Source: Desulfobulbaceae bacterium BRH_c16a (GTDB taxonomy: Bacteria; Desulfobacterota; Desulfobulbia; Desulfobulbales; Desulfocapsaceae). From it: 64,000 bases of DNA. The stretch lies in NCBI GenBank assembly GCA_000961725.1, contig LADS01000031.1, positions 1 to 64,000 of the forward strand, in the 5' to 3' direction. The notes under the pieces are model-generated. The model was not told the origin of the DNA. It was given only the letters and a program-made list of their open reading frames with translations, and did no database searches. The position numbers and the translations under genes were made by a program. Shown piece after piece: positions 1 through 8,923 of the stretch; the stretch's first letter is position 1; each line of letters starts with the position of its first letter.

Positions 1-399
1 TTTGCCATGGTGGGCGAAACCAAGCAGAAGTTCCCCACGTTACGTGCGGTCAGCATGGACAAAGGTTTTTATAGCCCAGCCAACCAGGAAGTACTGAAAC
101 CGCGTCTTGAATGTGTGGTGCTGCCAAAAAAGGGTAGGCTTTCTCAAGCTGACAAAGATCGCGAAAACGATCTTGAGTTTGTCAAGCTGCGCAAACAACA
201 CTCGGCAGTGGAATCGGCGATCAACGCCCTTGAAGTTCACGGCCTAGATAAATGTCCCGATCACGGTCTTCGTGGATTTAAACGCTACATCGCCATGGCG
301 GTGGTGGCACGTAACATTCAGCGCTTGGGTGCGGTGTTGCGTCAGCAGGAACAAGAGGCTGCTCAACGAAAACGCGGATCTTACAAGAAAGCAGCCTGA
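1..399 (+). CDS. IS transposase, DDE type, C-terminal fragment (continues off the left edge)
   Basis: Frame open to base 1; ...SMDKGFYSPANQ...LRKQHSAVESAINALEVHGLDKCPDHGLRGFKRYIAMAVVARNIQRLG resembles the C-terminal part of IS5-like/ISNCY transposases. Confidence 0.8.
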   Translation, partial: FAMVGETKQKFPTLRAVSMDKGFYSPANQEVLKPRLECVVLPKKGRLSQADKDRENDLEFVKLRKQHSAVESAINALEVHGLDKCPDHGLRGFKRYIAMAVVARNIQRLGAVLRQQEQEAAQRKRGSYKKAA

Positions 400-472
400 G
401 AGAAGCGGGTTGGTCCTGCTGCAAGGTGTCGATGGCTGAGCTATGCCAACTCATCACAATACATGAGAATTA

Positions 473-1294
473 TTATTGTTTTGGAAGCCTATAAAATTCA
501 AAATTAGCTGCCGGAGAATAAACCTTACACATTAAAGGTGTCTGCGGTGGTAGGAGTTTTTGAAAATTGTGGGTTTTCTGCCAGGCACTAGTTAAATCTA
601 AATCTATAGAAAATCCAAAATCATAGATTTTTATCAAAAAATCCTCAATACTTTCATGTTGACTAAGAAAGATTGAGGGAAATTCATAAGAAGGGTTAAT
701 AATATTACTTTTTTTGAAAGCTCTCTTAAGGAATGCTTTCCGCCCGACACCTTCTATACCCGAAGCAATAATACAATTAGGTTTCTTTTTTGCGAAATCA
801 TCTATTCGTAATTCAAAGGATGAAATTAATTCATTTCTTCCAACAAAAATATCTTCCCGCTCTTTAAGTCTAGGATGAAAATCCCAACTTAATTCCCGCA
901 TTCGCTGTTTAATTCTTCGAGCAGCAACAGTTGGTCTCAATATTTGCTTTAGATTATATGAGTCTCTCAGCCAATCAGGAATCCTAGGATCTTTGTAATC
1001 AATTGATTTATCAATTATTATTGGATATATCTGCTTAATTTTCCCATTTTCATGTAACTTTTTCGCTTCTATGATTTCACGCTTAACCCATTCTTTGTTT
1101 AATGAGCTGTCAGAAAGAAATAAAACAAATATTCCTGTTTGGTTTAAACCTCTAAGAATTTCATCAAGAGGTGGCATTCCTTCTTCAAAAGATTTTGTGT
1201 CATAAATGATGCTTTCTTTTTCAAGCTTGGATGCTACTATCTCTACATATAATCCCTTATCCTCACTACTATGAGAAAGAAAACACTTGATCAT
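473..1294 (-). pseudogene. TIR-domain protein with start of a STAND/P-loop NTPase module, 3' end replaced, probably by the IS
   Basis: MIKCFLSHSSEDKGLYVE...FVLFLSDSSLNKEWVKREI (TIR with W-x3-E catalytic Glu), then IFVGRNELISSFE...IIASGIEGVGRKAFLKRA (P-loop-like); the last ~40 aa have no domain character. Confidence 0.75.
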
Positions 1295-1421
1295 CTTGTT
1301 CCTCCGGAAATTATCGTTGATGATTGTTTATTAGTTGATAACGCTTGGGATTTATTAATTTTATATTTATTACAATTGACGCGCTTAAATTGCTGATTAC
1401 TCAAAAATCTTTCATTTTAGT

Positions 1422-1886
1422 TCAAAAAAATTCGTTTTTCCACTTTATGAATTCGGGAAAGCGGTTCTCGAATTCGAGCCTGAACCATGCGGGGAAGCCT
1501 GGTCGCTTTGCTTCCTCTTCGCTTATCCAGGTTTGTAATTCGAGAAGGAAGTCAGAATCCAGTTTTGCCAGCTTTCGGTATGCTCTCAAGACCTGAAGTT
1601 CTATTTCTGTGATTTGTGATTCGCTTTCAAGCTGATCAGCAGCTTCTTGGTGTCTGGCCACTGATGTGGATGGAAAGGCTTCACCTTTCCCAGTTGCAAG
1701 CCATTCAATATTACAGCCAAAGAAATCGGCAAGTTTTTGCAGAGTCCCGCGCCTTGGATCTGTAACCTTTGCATTTAGCCAATCACTAATTCTTGACCTG
1801 CTAACCCCTATTCCTTCTGCAACTTCGTTTTGGTTCATTTTTTTTTGATCCATAACGTATTGCAATCTTTCACTAAAATCGAGCAT
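1422..1886 (-). CDS. CI-like phage repressor, XRE HTH at the N-terminus
   Basis: MLDFSERLQYVMDQKKMNQNEVAEGIGVSRSRISDWLNAK...TLQKLADFFGCNIEWLATGKG; divergent from a Cro-like ORF. Confidence 0.8.
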   Translation of the reverse strand: MLDFSERLQYVMDQKKMNQNEVAEGIGVSRSRISDWLNAKVTDPRRGTLQKLADFFGCNIEWLATGKGEAFPSTSVARHQEAADQLESESQITEIELQVLRAYRKLAKLDSDFLLELQTWISEEEAKRPGFPAWFRLEFENRFPEFIKWKNEFF

Positions 1887-1904
1887 CGTTCCTGTACCGT
1901 CCGA

Positions 1905-1980
1905 TTGTGTGCGTTTTTAATGTTGCGCTTAGGTACGCTTTCAGCTACCCTAGCCGAAACGCTTAATAACGTTTCACCCA
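1905..1980. promoter_or_regulatory. Candidate divergent operator/promoter region between cI-like and cro-like genes
   Basis: Intergenic; contains GAAACGcttaataaCGTTTC inverted repeat and further CGCTTA-type half-sites. Confidence 0.5.
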
Positions 1981-2007
1981 CTTCACTTAAGACTTTTGGT
2001 GACTGAG

Positions 2008-2265
2008 ATGCCCAAAAACCTCACAACTCCGGAACAGATAGTCCACGCCTTCCTGATCAAGGACAGCCTGGGCGCCATCGCCAAATTTGCCGATCAGACC
2101 AAATTCTCACGACCATATATCAGCCTTCATATCCACGGCCATCGTCGCAACAAAAAGGTCCTGCAGGATATCGCAAACCATCTCGGCTGCGGCGTCTACG
2201 GCGTAATGCCGGAAAAATTGCAAAAAGGCCCGAACCGGCCAGAAAGGAAGGAAGAGAGAAAATAA
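2008..2265 (+). CDS. Cro-like/YdaS-like HTH protein
   Basis: MPKNLTTPEQIVHAF...DSLGAIAKFADQTKFSRPYISLHIHGHRRNKKVLQDIANHLGC; divergent from the repressor. Confidence 0.6.
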   Translation: MPKNLTTPEQIVHAFLIKDSLGAIAKFADQTKFSRPYISLHIHGHRRNKKVLQDIANHLGCGVYGVMPEKLQKGPNRPERKEERK

Positions 2266-2412
2266 AAAAAAGTCCCGTCCCCCGGACATAGTTGGGGCGT
2301 TACAGGTGGCACTGCACACCCTAGCAGGGGGACGGGCGTTTTAGCAAGGTAAATGAATTAGATGGCACTACACCGCATACATAATGATCAACTTTCTGCC
2401 TAAGGTGAAGTT

Positions 2413-2928
2413 GTGATACAGAGAGAAACGAAACTCCCCCGTGACTACGAAGTTATGGACATGGTTCTCCAGCGAGGCGATTCAGGTGAACTCGCCCGTT
2501 TGCTGTCCATCTCTCCCCAGCTTGTCCGAGCATGGTGCCGCTCACCGGAAACCGATGACGAATTCGCCACCGGTAAGTTCGGCCCGCTTGCCCGGCTCCG
2601 GACTCTAATCTCGATGATCCGCGAAGACGATCGCAAACCCGACCGGGCCTATCCGATCGGCCGGTATATCGCAGATCTCCTTTCCGGTGTGTTTGTTCCC
2701 CTGCCGGTTCATCATCCTGCAGCTGACGCCGGAATCTTGCAGGAGGTGTCAAAGGTCCTCCGTGAAACCGGCGATGCCATAGAGGCATCCCGCAAAGCTT
2801 GGTTTGAAAAAACGCCTGGCAAGATCACCGCCAAGGAGCATTCCCGTTGCGCTGCCGAGATAGACGAGGCGATCGTCGCCCTGGTGCAGCTCAAGATCTG
2901 GATCGAAGCCCACACCAACGACCGATAG
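2413..2928 (+). CDS. Phage early regulator, CII-like (weak assignment)
   Basis: ELARLLSISPQLVRAWCRSPETDDEFATGKFGPLARLRTLI; position after the Cro-like gene. Confidence 0.45.
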   Translation: MIQRETKLPRDYEVMDMVLQRGDSGELARLLSISPQLVRAWCRSPETDDEFATGKFGPLARLRTLISMIREDDRKPDRAYPIGRYIADLLSGVFVPLPVHHPAADAGILQEVSKVLRETGDAIEASRKAWFEKTPGKITAKEHSRCAAEIDEAIVALVQLKIWIEAHTNDR

Positions 2929-2938
2929 GACGGACATC

Positions 2939-3265
2939 ATGGACAAGAAGATCATCATCCAAATCGAGCCTACCCCCGAGATCGTCAACCTCCTCGAGGC
3001 GCTTATCAAATCCTCAGGAGTGAAGATCGCCAACAAAGCCAATCCTATGGACGAATATCTTACCATCAAGGAAGCCGCCAATGAAATAAAGGTCAATTAC
3101 CACACTCTGCGGGATTGGGTGGTTATCAAGAAGTTTATCCCTTTCACCCGGCTTGGTGACAATCCAAAGGGCGATATCAGGATCCTGCGCCGCCACCTGC
3201 GTGAATTTGTCGCCGCCGGCTACCAGAAAAAGCCGTACAGAGGCCGACAGGTAACCGTCATATGA
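2939..3265 (+). CDS. Excisionase/MerR-type HTH protein
   Basis: YLTIKEAANEIKVNYHTLRDWVVIKKFIPFTRLGDNPKGDIRILRRHLREF is an HTH_17-like pattern. Confidence 0.6.
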   Translation: MDKKIIIQIEPTPEIVNLLEALIKSSGVKIANKANPMDEYLTIKEAANEIKVNYHTLRDWVVIKKFIPFTRLGDNPKGDIRILRRHLREFVAAGYQKKPYRGRQVTVI

Positions 3266-3572
3266 AAAAGCTTATTGTCGAGTGGCTGCAGTCGCTGATT
3301 ACTCTCGTGATCTTTGCCTCAATGATCATCAGTTTCATGATTACCCTCGCCGAGTCGGTGTCAGACCCTGCTGCACCGGCCGGTTTTAATCCTGCCCTAT
3401 CTGACGCTCCTTACACCCTCCTCTCAAGCCCTCAAACCCCTTTGCCCGCAGTCATCGCAAGCAGGGCGGCATCGGGGTTTTCTTCACCATGGCATGCACA
3501 GGATAACGACAAACTCGGCGGACCGGCCACGGACTCGGCCAATATCACCGCTGTTTCTCCGGGTCAGTTGGA

Positions 3573-3821
3573 GTGATTGTTATGCACGAAAATCAAATAC
3601 GATATTGTCTGTTAAAACAGCTAGGTACATCTCACACCATCAGCACTGATTATGGTGATATCACTCTGGACGAGGAAATGCGACAGGCTGTCGAAAGCGT
3701 GTTGCGGCCAATACTTGAGGCTCGCCTGCATGTCGTTTGCGATACCTGCGGTGGAACAAAGCGGGTGCATAGCCACAACCCGAAATGCCGGGATTGCAAC
3801 GGTACTGGTCGCACGGCGTAA
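3573..3821 (+). CDS. Small protein with DnaJ-type zinc-finger motifs
   Basis: CDTCGGTKRVHSHNPKCRDCNGTG (CxxCxGx...CxxCxGxG). Confidence 0.6.
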   Translation: MIVMHENQIRYCLLKQLGTSHTISTDYGDITLDEEMRQAVESVLRPILEARLHVVCDTCGGTKRVHSHNPKCRDCNGTGRTA

Positions 3822-3825
3822 CGCA

Positions 3826-4170
3826 ATGATCCCCAAACCGAAACGAATCATCAAACCACCGGTGCTGGCCAAGACTCCCACGGGTACGGAGCTGATGGTA
3901 CTCTGCGACAACGGGATCTGGTACTTCCTTCGGGATCTGGCCCAGGTCGTCAAGGTATCACCCGAGGCCATGCGTGCCCGCTTCGCTCGAATGCACTGGA
4001 GCAACCCGGAGATTCTGGCGCAGAATCGGTTTAAGGCCTTTCGGGCGAAGAAGCAGAATTCCGTACCAGCCCCGAAGAAGACCACCTCCTTATCTGCCCT
4101 GGGCGACAAGACGAGAAAGCACAACCTCGACAAGCTGGCCGGTCCCGGCCTGCTGGAGAGATCGAGATGA
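3826..4170 (+). CDS. Hypothetical phage early protein
   Basis: Start at MIPKPKRIIKPPVLAKTPTGTELMVLCDNGIWYFLRDLAQVVKVSPEAMRARF; its stop overlaps the next ATG. Confidence 0.5.
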   Translation: MIPKPKRIIKPPVLAKTPTGTELMVLCDNGIWYFLRDLAQVVKVSPEAMRARFARMHWSNPEILAQNRFKAFRAKKQNSVPAPKKTTSLSALGDKTRKHNLDKLAGPGLLERSR

Positions 4171-4535
4171 GTTCAGATACACGTCGGGTGTTGGATTGGT
4201 GACCACAGCATTCGTTTGCCGCCTGCCCTGTCTGCTTCGGAAGACGACCGTGGCGTTCCGCCTCCCCTCTCTCCCTCTCCCCGGGAAGACCCCGGCAAAG
4301 ACGACAACCACCCCCCGGACCGGCGGGTCCTTTCCAGAGGTCGACCCCTATCGGGCAGGGACACCGCGACGCTTGGACGGCTGTGAAGTTTTTGTTTCGA
4401 TGGCAACTTGGCAATTCCGGCAATTTCCCGACCCCGACCAGGTGGACCAGATCATGTCCAGAGCTCGGGGGGAAAGCGGGGCGGCTAGATTATGCAAGGA
4501 TCCTTTTTAACTCGAATTATAAGGAAAATTGATGA

Positions 4536-6173
4536 ATGGAAAACGCATGCATGCAGGACACAGAATCTATCAGAAGTCAGGTGGACCAACGGGTATTGCA
4601 GGAAAGAGCCCAGCGGGTAAACGGGAAAAAAGAACCGCCGACGGATGAGATTACGTCGGAATTCGTCATGGAGTGCCTGCAGTCCGAGCAGCTCGGCGAC
4701 GGCATCCTGTATGCCGCCTTACACAAGGGCAAAATCGTCTACGCCAAGAATTCCGCGCAGTGGTTTGTTTGGGATCGGCACACCTGGCGGCGGGACGATC
4801 TGGATAAGGCGGTCTCCTCGGTCGAAGCGGTGGCCCAGAGGTATGCGGCCGAAATTCCCTTGCTCCAGGAGAAGATCACCAAGGCGGTGAAGACCGGGGA
4901 CAATGATCACATCAAGCAGGTGAGCGCCGCAGTCAACAAGCAGATCGAAAAGATCGCCTCGCGGATCCGCGGCCTGCGCAAGGACACCGGCCGGAGCAAC
5001 TGCCTTAAATTCGCCCATACCAATCCGGTGAACCAGCTGGCGATCGCCGGCACCGAGTTCGATCTCAATCCGTGGCTGCTCGGCTGCCAGAACGGCGTCA
5101 TTAATCTGGTCACCGGCGAAGTGGAAGACGGCAGGCCGGAAGATTACGTGTTGAAGCGGTGCGGGGTCGAGTACCTGGGCCTCGACGTCGACCAGTCTCT
5201 CTGGGAGGATACCCTCAGGCAGATTTACAACAACGACGAAGACATGATCGCCTTTATGCAGCGGTTGTTCGGCTATGGGATCACCGGCATCGTCAGCGAG
5301 CACGTCTTTCCTGTCCTGATCGGCCGGGGCCGGAATGGCAAATCAATAATGGTCGAGGCCATCACCCATGTCATGGGCGATTACGCAAGTGTCGTTCCGC
5401 CGGAGCTGCTCCTCGACAGCAACCGGCCGAACAATGCCAACCAGTCGAACCCGGAACTCATGGCCCTGAAGGGCCTGCGGATCGCCATCGCCTCAGAGAC
5501 TGATGAAGGGAGGAAGTTTTCAGCATCGACCGTCAAACGATTGACCGGCGGTGATACCATCACCGCCCGCGGACTGTATGACAAACACCCGACCAAGTTC
5601 AAGCCGACTCATCTCCTTCTGCTCTTGACCAACCATGAACCGGGGGCACCTGTCGGCGACATGGCCTTTTGGGAAAGATGCTTTCTGATACGCCACCTGA
5701 TCAGCTTCGTAAACCGGGATCCGGCCACCGAAAACGAACGAAAAGCTGATACCCTGCTGCCGGAAAAACTACGACAGATTGGCCCGGCGATTCTGGCCTG
5801 GCTGGTTAAAGGCTGCCTGAAATGGCAGGAAGCAAAGCTCCTGCATCCGCCGGAATCGGTGAAGAAGTCGACGGAGGAATACCGCAAGGAAGAAGACTAT
5901 ATCGGTCAGTTCCTCGAAACCGCCTGTCTCCGCCAGTCAGGGGCCAGGGTTAACGCCACCGACCTCTATATTGCCTTTACCCTATGGTACCAGCAGACCG
6001 TTAACAAGAAGGAAAGGTTCACGCCGTCACAGAAGATGTTCGGCACCAAACTGAAGGCAAGAGAGGAATTCGGGGTGACCGTCTCGAACGGCCGGACCTT
6101 CTATCATGACCTTGACCTGACGGCCGAATATCACGCGAAAATCCTTGCTGCGGCAGGGCTTACGGAGGATTAG
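4536..6173 (+). CDS. D5/P4-type phage DNA helicase (primase C-terminal family)
   Basis: VFPVLIGRGRNGKSIMVEAITHVMGDYA (Walker A), LRIAIASETDEGRKFSASTVKRLTGGDTITARGLY, HLLLLLTNHEP. Confidence 0.9.
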   Translation: MENACMQDTESIRSQVDQRVLQERAQRVNGKKEPPTDEITSEFVMECLQSEQLGDGILYAALHKGKIVYAKNSAQWFVWDRHTWRRDDLDKAVSSVEAVAQRYAAEIPLLQEKITKAVKTGDNDHIKQVSAAVNKQIEKIASRIRGLRKDTGRSNCLKFAHTNPVNQLAIAGTEFDLNPWLLGCQNGVINLVTGEVEDGRPEDYVLKRCGVEYLGLDVDQSLWEDTLRQIYNNDEDMIAFMQRLFGYGITGIVSEHVFPVLIGRGRNGKSIMVEAITHVMGDYASVVPPELLLDSNRPNNANQSNPELMALKGLRIAIASETDEGRKFSASTVKRLTGGDTITARGLYDKHPTKFKPTHLLLLLTNHEPGAPVGDMAFWERCFLIRHLISFVNRDPATENERKADTLLPEKLRQIGPAILAWLVKGCLKWQEAKLLHPPESVKKSTEEYRKEEDYIGQFLETACLRQSGARVNATDLYIAFTLWYQQTVNKKERFTPSQKMFGTKLKAREEFGVTVSNGRTFYHDLDLTAEYHAKILAAAGLTED

Positions 6174-6323
6174 CGGGATGCTTTCGCCCTGGGGAAGGGG
6201 GGATAAGAGGATTGGTTGACAAAGTTTTAATGTAAGCGGGGTATGGTCGCGCGCGCGTTTTTTTATCTTTTTTTCCTCTCTATCCCCTACGTATAAAAAA
6301 AAGAAAAAAAGAAAAAAGAAAAT

Positions 6324-7772
6324 ATGAATAATTTACTGACGTTGCTCGATAAAAAAGGAATTTCGTGGCGTAGGGCATCAAGTGCCCATGGCGGCGAGTA
6401 TCATTCCGCATGCCCTGGTTGCGGTGACGGTGGGAAGGGGCGGAACTCAGACCGGTTTCATGTCTGGCCCGAGAAAACCAGCGGCAGCGGGAGGACTCCG
6501 GGCCGGTTCTGGTGCCGGCAGTGCGGCAAAAACGGCGATACCATCCAGTTTCTTATCGATTTCGACAGGATGAACTTCCGCGAGGCTTGCGCCTTTTTGG
6601 GGATCCACCTGCCGGACGCCAAAAGCTTTGTTTCTCCGCAAAAGTTTTCCACACCGAAAATTCCGCCCGCTCTCGGGAATACGCACGAACCGAAAATCTA
6701 CGATCCGCCTTCTGCGCTCTGGTCGGAACGGGCCACCGCCTTTCTTGCCGACTGCCATGCCCGGCTGCTTGACCGGCCGGATGCGCTTGACTGGCTGGCC
6801 AAACGGGGGATCGATCTCCAGGCTGTGAAGGATTACCAACTCGGCTACAACGAATCCTCCCAGGGGAAGGACCGATACCGACCGATGTCGAGATGGGGGC
6901 TGGCTGCGGAGAAGAGCGGCAAAAGCAGGGAGAAAAAGCTCTGGCTGCCTCGTGGCTGGGTTATCCCGATGTTTGGATCGGACGGTACCGTTCATCAGCT
7001 GCGGATCCGCCGCCGGGATGAGGACATCGAGACCTTCATGCCGAACATCAAGTACCTGGTGGTCAAAGGTTCGTCGCTCGCCACCATGGTTCTGCATCCG
7101 GAGTCCCTCGCCCATGTCGTGGTGGAATCGGGATTCGACGCGATCCTCATTGCAAGCCGGTTCGAGGGCAAACTGGGAGCGGTGACCACCTGGAACAGTG
7201 CCGCCAAGCCGGACAGCCGGGCAACCGCCATCCTGCAGAAGTCACATTGCATCCTCAATGCTCTTGATTTCGACAAGGCCGGAACGAACGAGCAGGACTG
7301 GTGGATGCGGACCTTCCGACGCAACAAGCGGTGGCCGGTACCGGTGGCCAAGGATCCCGGCGAGGCCTTCGGCAAAGGTGTGGACATTCGCTCGTGGATC
7401 CTCAGTGGACTGCCTGTAGGTCTTGCCAGACGGATGGACAGCAAGCCGGAGAATGAGATCAAGGCAGAAGGGACCGAACAGATACAGCCGGAAAAAACTC
7501 CTGAAGCCTCCGAACCTGTTGAAGCGGAAGTCCAGCACCGGATCCTCACCCTGGCCGATGGCCGGGAGTGCCACATCACCGACAGCCGTGAATTGTGGAA
7601 CGAATTAACCGATGCGGGAATGGTTGTTTTCTCGGACTTGGAACTGGAACGCCTGCAGGCGGCCTGCAAGACGATGAGTCAAACGGAACGGGAACAGGCC
7701 GCTCTGTTGACGGTAGACTTCAAGGAAGTTTTTGCCGGGGCGTACATCCGGCGGGGGGAGGCGGTGGCGTGA
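6324..7772 (+). CDS. DNA primase with CHC2 zinc finger and TOPRIM-like region
   Basis: EYHSACPGCGDGGKGRNSDRFHVWPE...RFWCRQCGKNGDTIQFLIDFDRMNFREACAFLGI; HVVVESGFDAILIAS...LNALDFDKAG. Confidence 0.85.
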   Translation: MNNLLTLLDKKGISWRRASSAHGGEYHSACPGCGDGGKGRNSDRFHVWPEKTSGSGRTPGRFWCRQCGKNGDTIQFLIDFDRMNFREACAFLGIHLPDAKSFVSPQKFSTPKIPPALGNTHEPKIYDPPSALWSERATAFLADCHARLLDRPDALDWLAKRGIDLQAVKDYQLGYNESSQGKDRYRPMSRWGLAAEKSGKSREKKLWLPRGWVIPMFGSDGTVHQLRIRRRDEDIETFMPNIKYLVVKGSSLATMVLHPESLAHVVVESGFDAILIASRFEGKLGAVTTWNSAAKPDSRATAILQKSHCILNALDFDKAGTNEQDWWMRTFRRNKRWPVPVAKDPGEAFGKGVDIRSWILSGLPVGLARRMDSKPENEIKAEGTEQIQPEKTPEASEPVEAEVQHRILTLADGRECHITDSRELWNELTDAGMVVFSDLELERLQAACKTMSQTEREQAALLTVDFKEVFAGAYIRRGEAVA

Positions 7773-7773
7773 A

Positions 7774-8118
7774 TCAGTCGATCAACTGGTCTACATCCAA
7801 ATCCATGGCTTTGGCAAGTTTGGCAAGAGTTGTACGTCTCGGGGCAACTGCTCCAGTTTCGAGCCTTGCCAATGCGGACTGTTTCATTCCAGCTCGTTCC
7901 GCCAACTCGGTCTGGCTGAGACCGAAATGTTCCCGCCATGCTTTGACCAGGCTGTCACCCCGGACATTGGCGGCTACCACATCATGCGGAAACCATACAT
8001 CAGCTTCATCCGGTTCTTCCGTCTTGCCGGTCAGCTTCTGGTATTCCTGCCAGGGTATGACGGCAAAAGCAGGCTTGCCTTTGATTTTAATTATCTGCGG
8101 TTCAATATGTGCGCTCAT
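7774..8118 (-). CDS. Antitoxin, Phd-like N-terminus plus XRE HTH C-terminus
   Basis: IIKIKGKPAFAVIPWQEYQKL... then LSQTELAERAGMKQSALARLETGAVAPRRTTLAKLAKAMD; overlaps the RelE-like gene. Confidence 0.75.
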   Translation of the reverse strand: MSAHIEPQIIKIKGKPAFAVIPWQEYQKLTGKTEEPDEADVWFPHDVVAANVRGDSLVKAWREHFGLSQTELAERAGMKQSALARLETGAVAPRRTTLAKLAKAMDLDVDQLID

Positions 8119-8362
8119 CTCTCTTTTTTACCTCCTGGATCATTACGATCCTGATGCCACCATCATGATCGAAAAGCACGCGATACCGGCCGACTCGAAG
8201 CCGGAATCCATACTGGTGCCCTTTGAGTTCCTTGACATCAAGCCCTTGATTTTCTGGAAAATCTTCCAATTTACCAACATGATCGATGATTGCCTGACGA
8301 TATTGCGCCGGTATCTTCTTGATCTGCTTACGTGCCCGGTTGTGCCAGACTATTTCATTCAT
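8102..8362 (-). CDS. RelE/ParE-family toxin
   Basis: MNEIVWHNRARKQIKKIPAQYRQAIIDHVGKLEDFPENQGLDVKELKGHQYGFRLRVGRYRVLFDHDGG is the typical RelE pattern. Confidence 0.85.
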   Translation of the reverse strand: MNEIVWHNRARKQIKKIPAQYRQAIIDHVGKLEDFPENQGLDVKELKGHQYGFRLRVGRYRVLFDHDGGIRIVMIQEVKKRDERTY

Positions 8363-8429
8363 AAAATTATAACATTTTATAACGTTTTATCAACAGCCAT
8401 ATAACAAATTGAGCAACGCGGAGGGAAAA

Positions 8430-8909
8430 ATGGAATCTACAGAAAAACCGCAAAGTTCGCAATCCGGAAAACGCCTCGCCGTCTGCGGCAGCCGAACCCT
8501 TGATGACGAACGAGTAAAAATCATTCTACTCGAAGAGATCGACGATAAAGGAATTACCGAGATCGTCACCCATGCCGAACCTGAAGGAGTCTGCGAAGTC
8601 GCTCGAAAGCTCTGCAAGGAAAAGGCGATCCCGCTCAAACTGCATTTTCTCAATTTCCGATATCTTCGTGGGGCATTCGAACACCGAAGCCGATCCGTTT
8701 TTGACGATTGCGATTGTGCCATCTTCATTCACGACGGTGAAAGCAAGGGCACCGCCAACGAGCTGAAGCTTGCGAAAAAGATGGGCCTGCCCTTCGTCTG
8801 TCATGAGCTCAAGCCTAGTCGATACAACGCCAGCGTCGGCTTTGAAATAGAAGTTGATTGGGCCGATGCGATCGAGATGGATCAATTTCCGCCGGAAACC
8901 GGCGCATAA
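8430..8909 (+). CDS. SLOG/DUF2493-like Rossmann protein
   Basis: RLAVCGSRTLDDERVKIILLEEI...GITEIVTHAEPEGVCEVARKLCKEKAIPLKLH...FDDCDCAIFIHDGESKGTANELKLAKKMGLPFVCHEL; good GGAGGG before ATG 8430. Confidence 0.6.
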   Translation: MESTEKPQSSQSGKRLAVCGSRTLDDERVKIILLEEIDDKGITEIVTHAEPEGVCEVARKLCKEKAIPLKLHFLNFRYLRGAFEHRSRSVFDDCDCAIFIHDGESKGTANELKLAKKMGLPFVCHELKPSRYNASVGFEIEVDWADAIEMDQFPPETGA

Positions 8910-8923
8910 CAAGGCTGATACCA

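Noticed and set aside
3974-4510. 178-aa plus-strand ORF
   Set aside because: Begins inside the better-supported 3826..4170 gene in another frame; Arg/Pro-rich composition suggests an out-of-frame reading, although the tail after 4200 cannot be fully excluded as coding.
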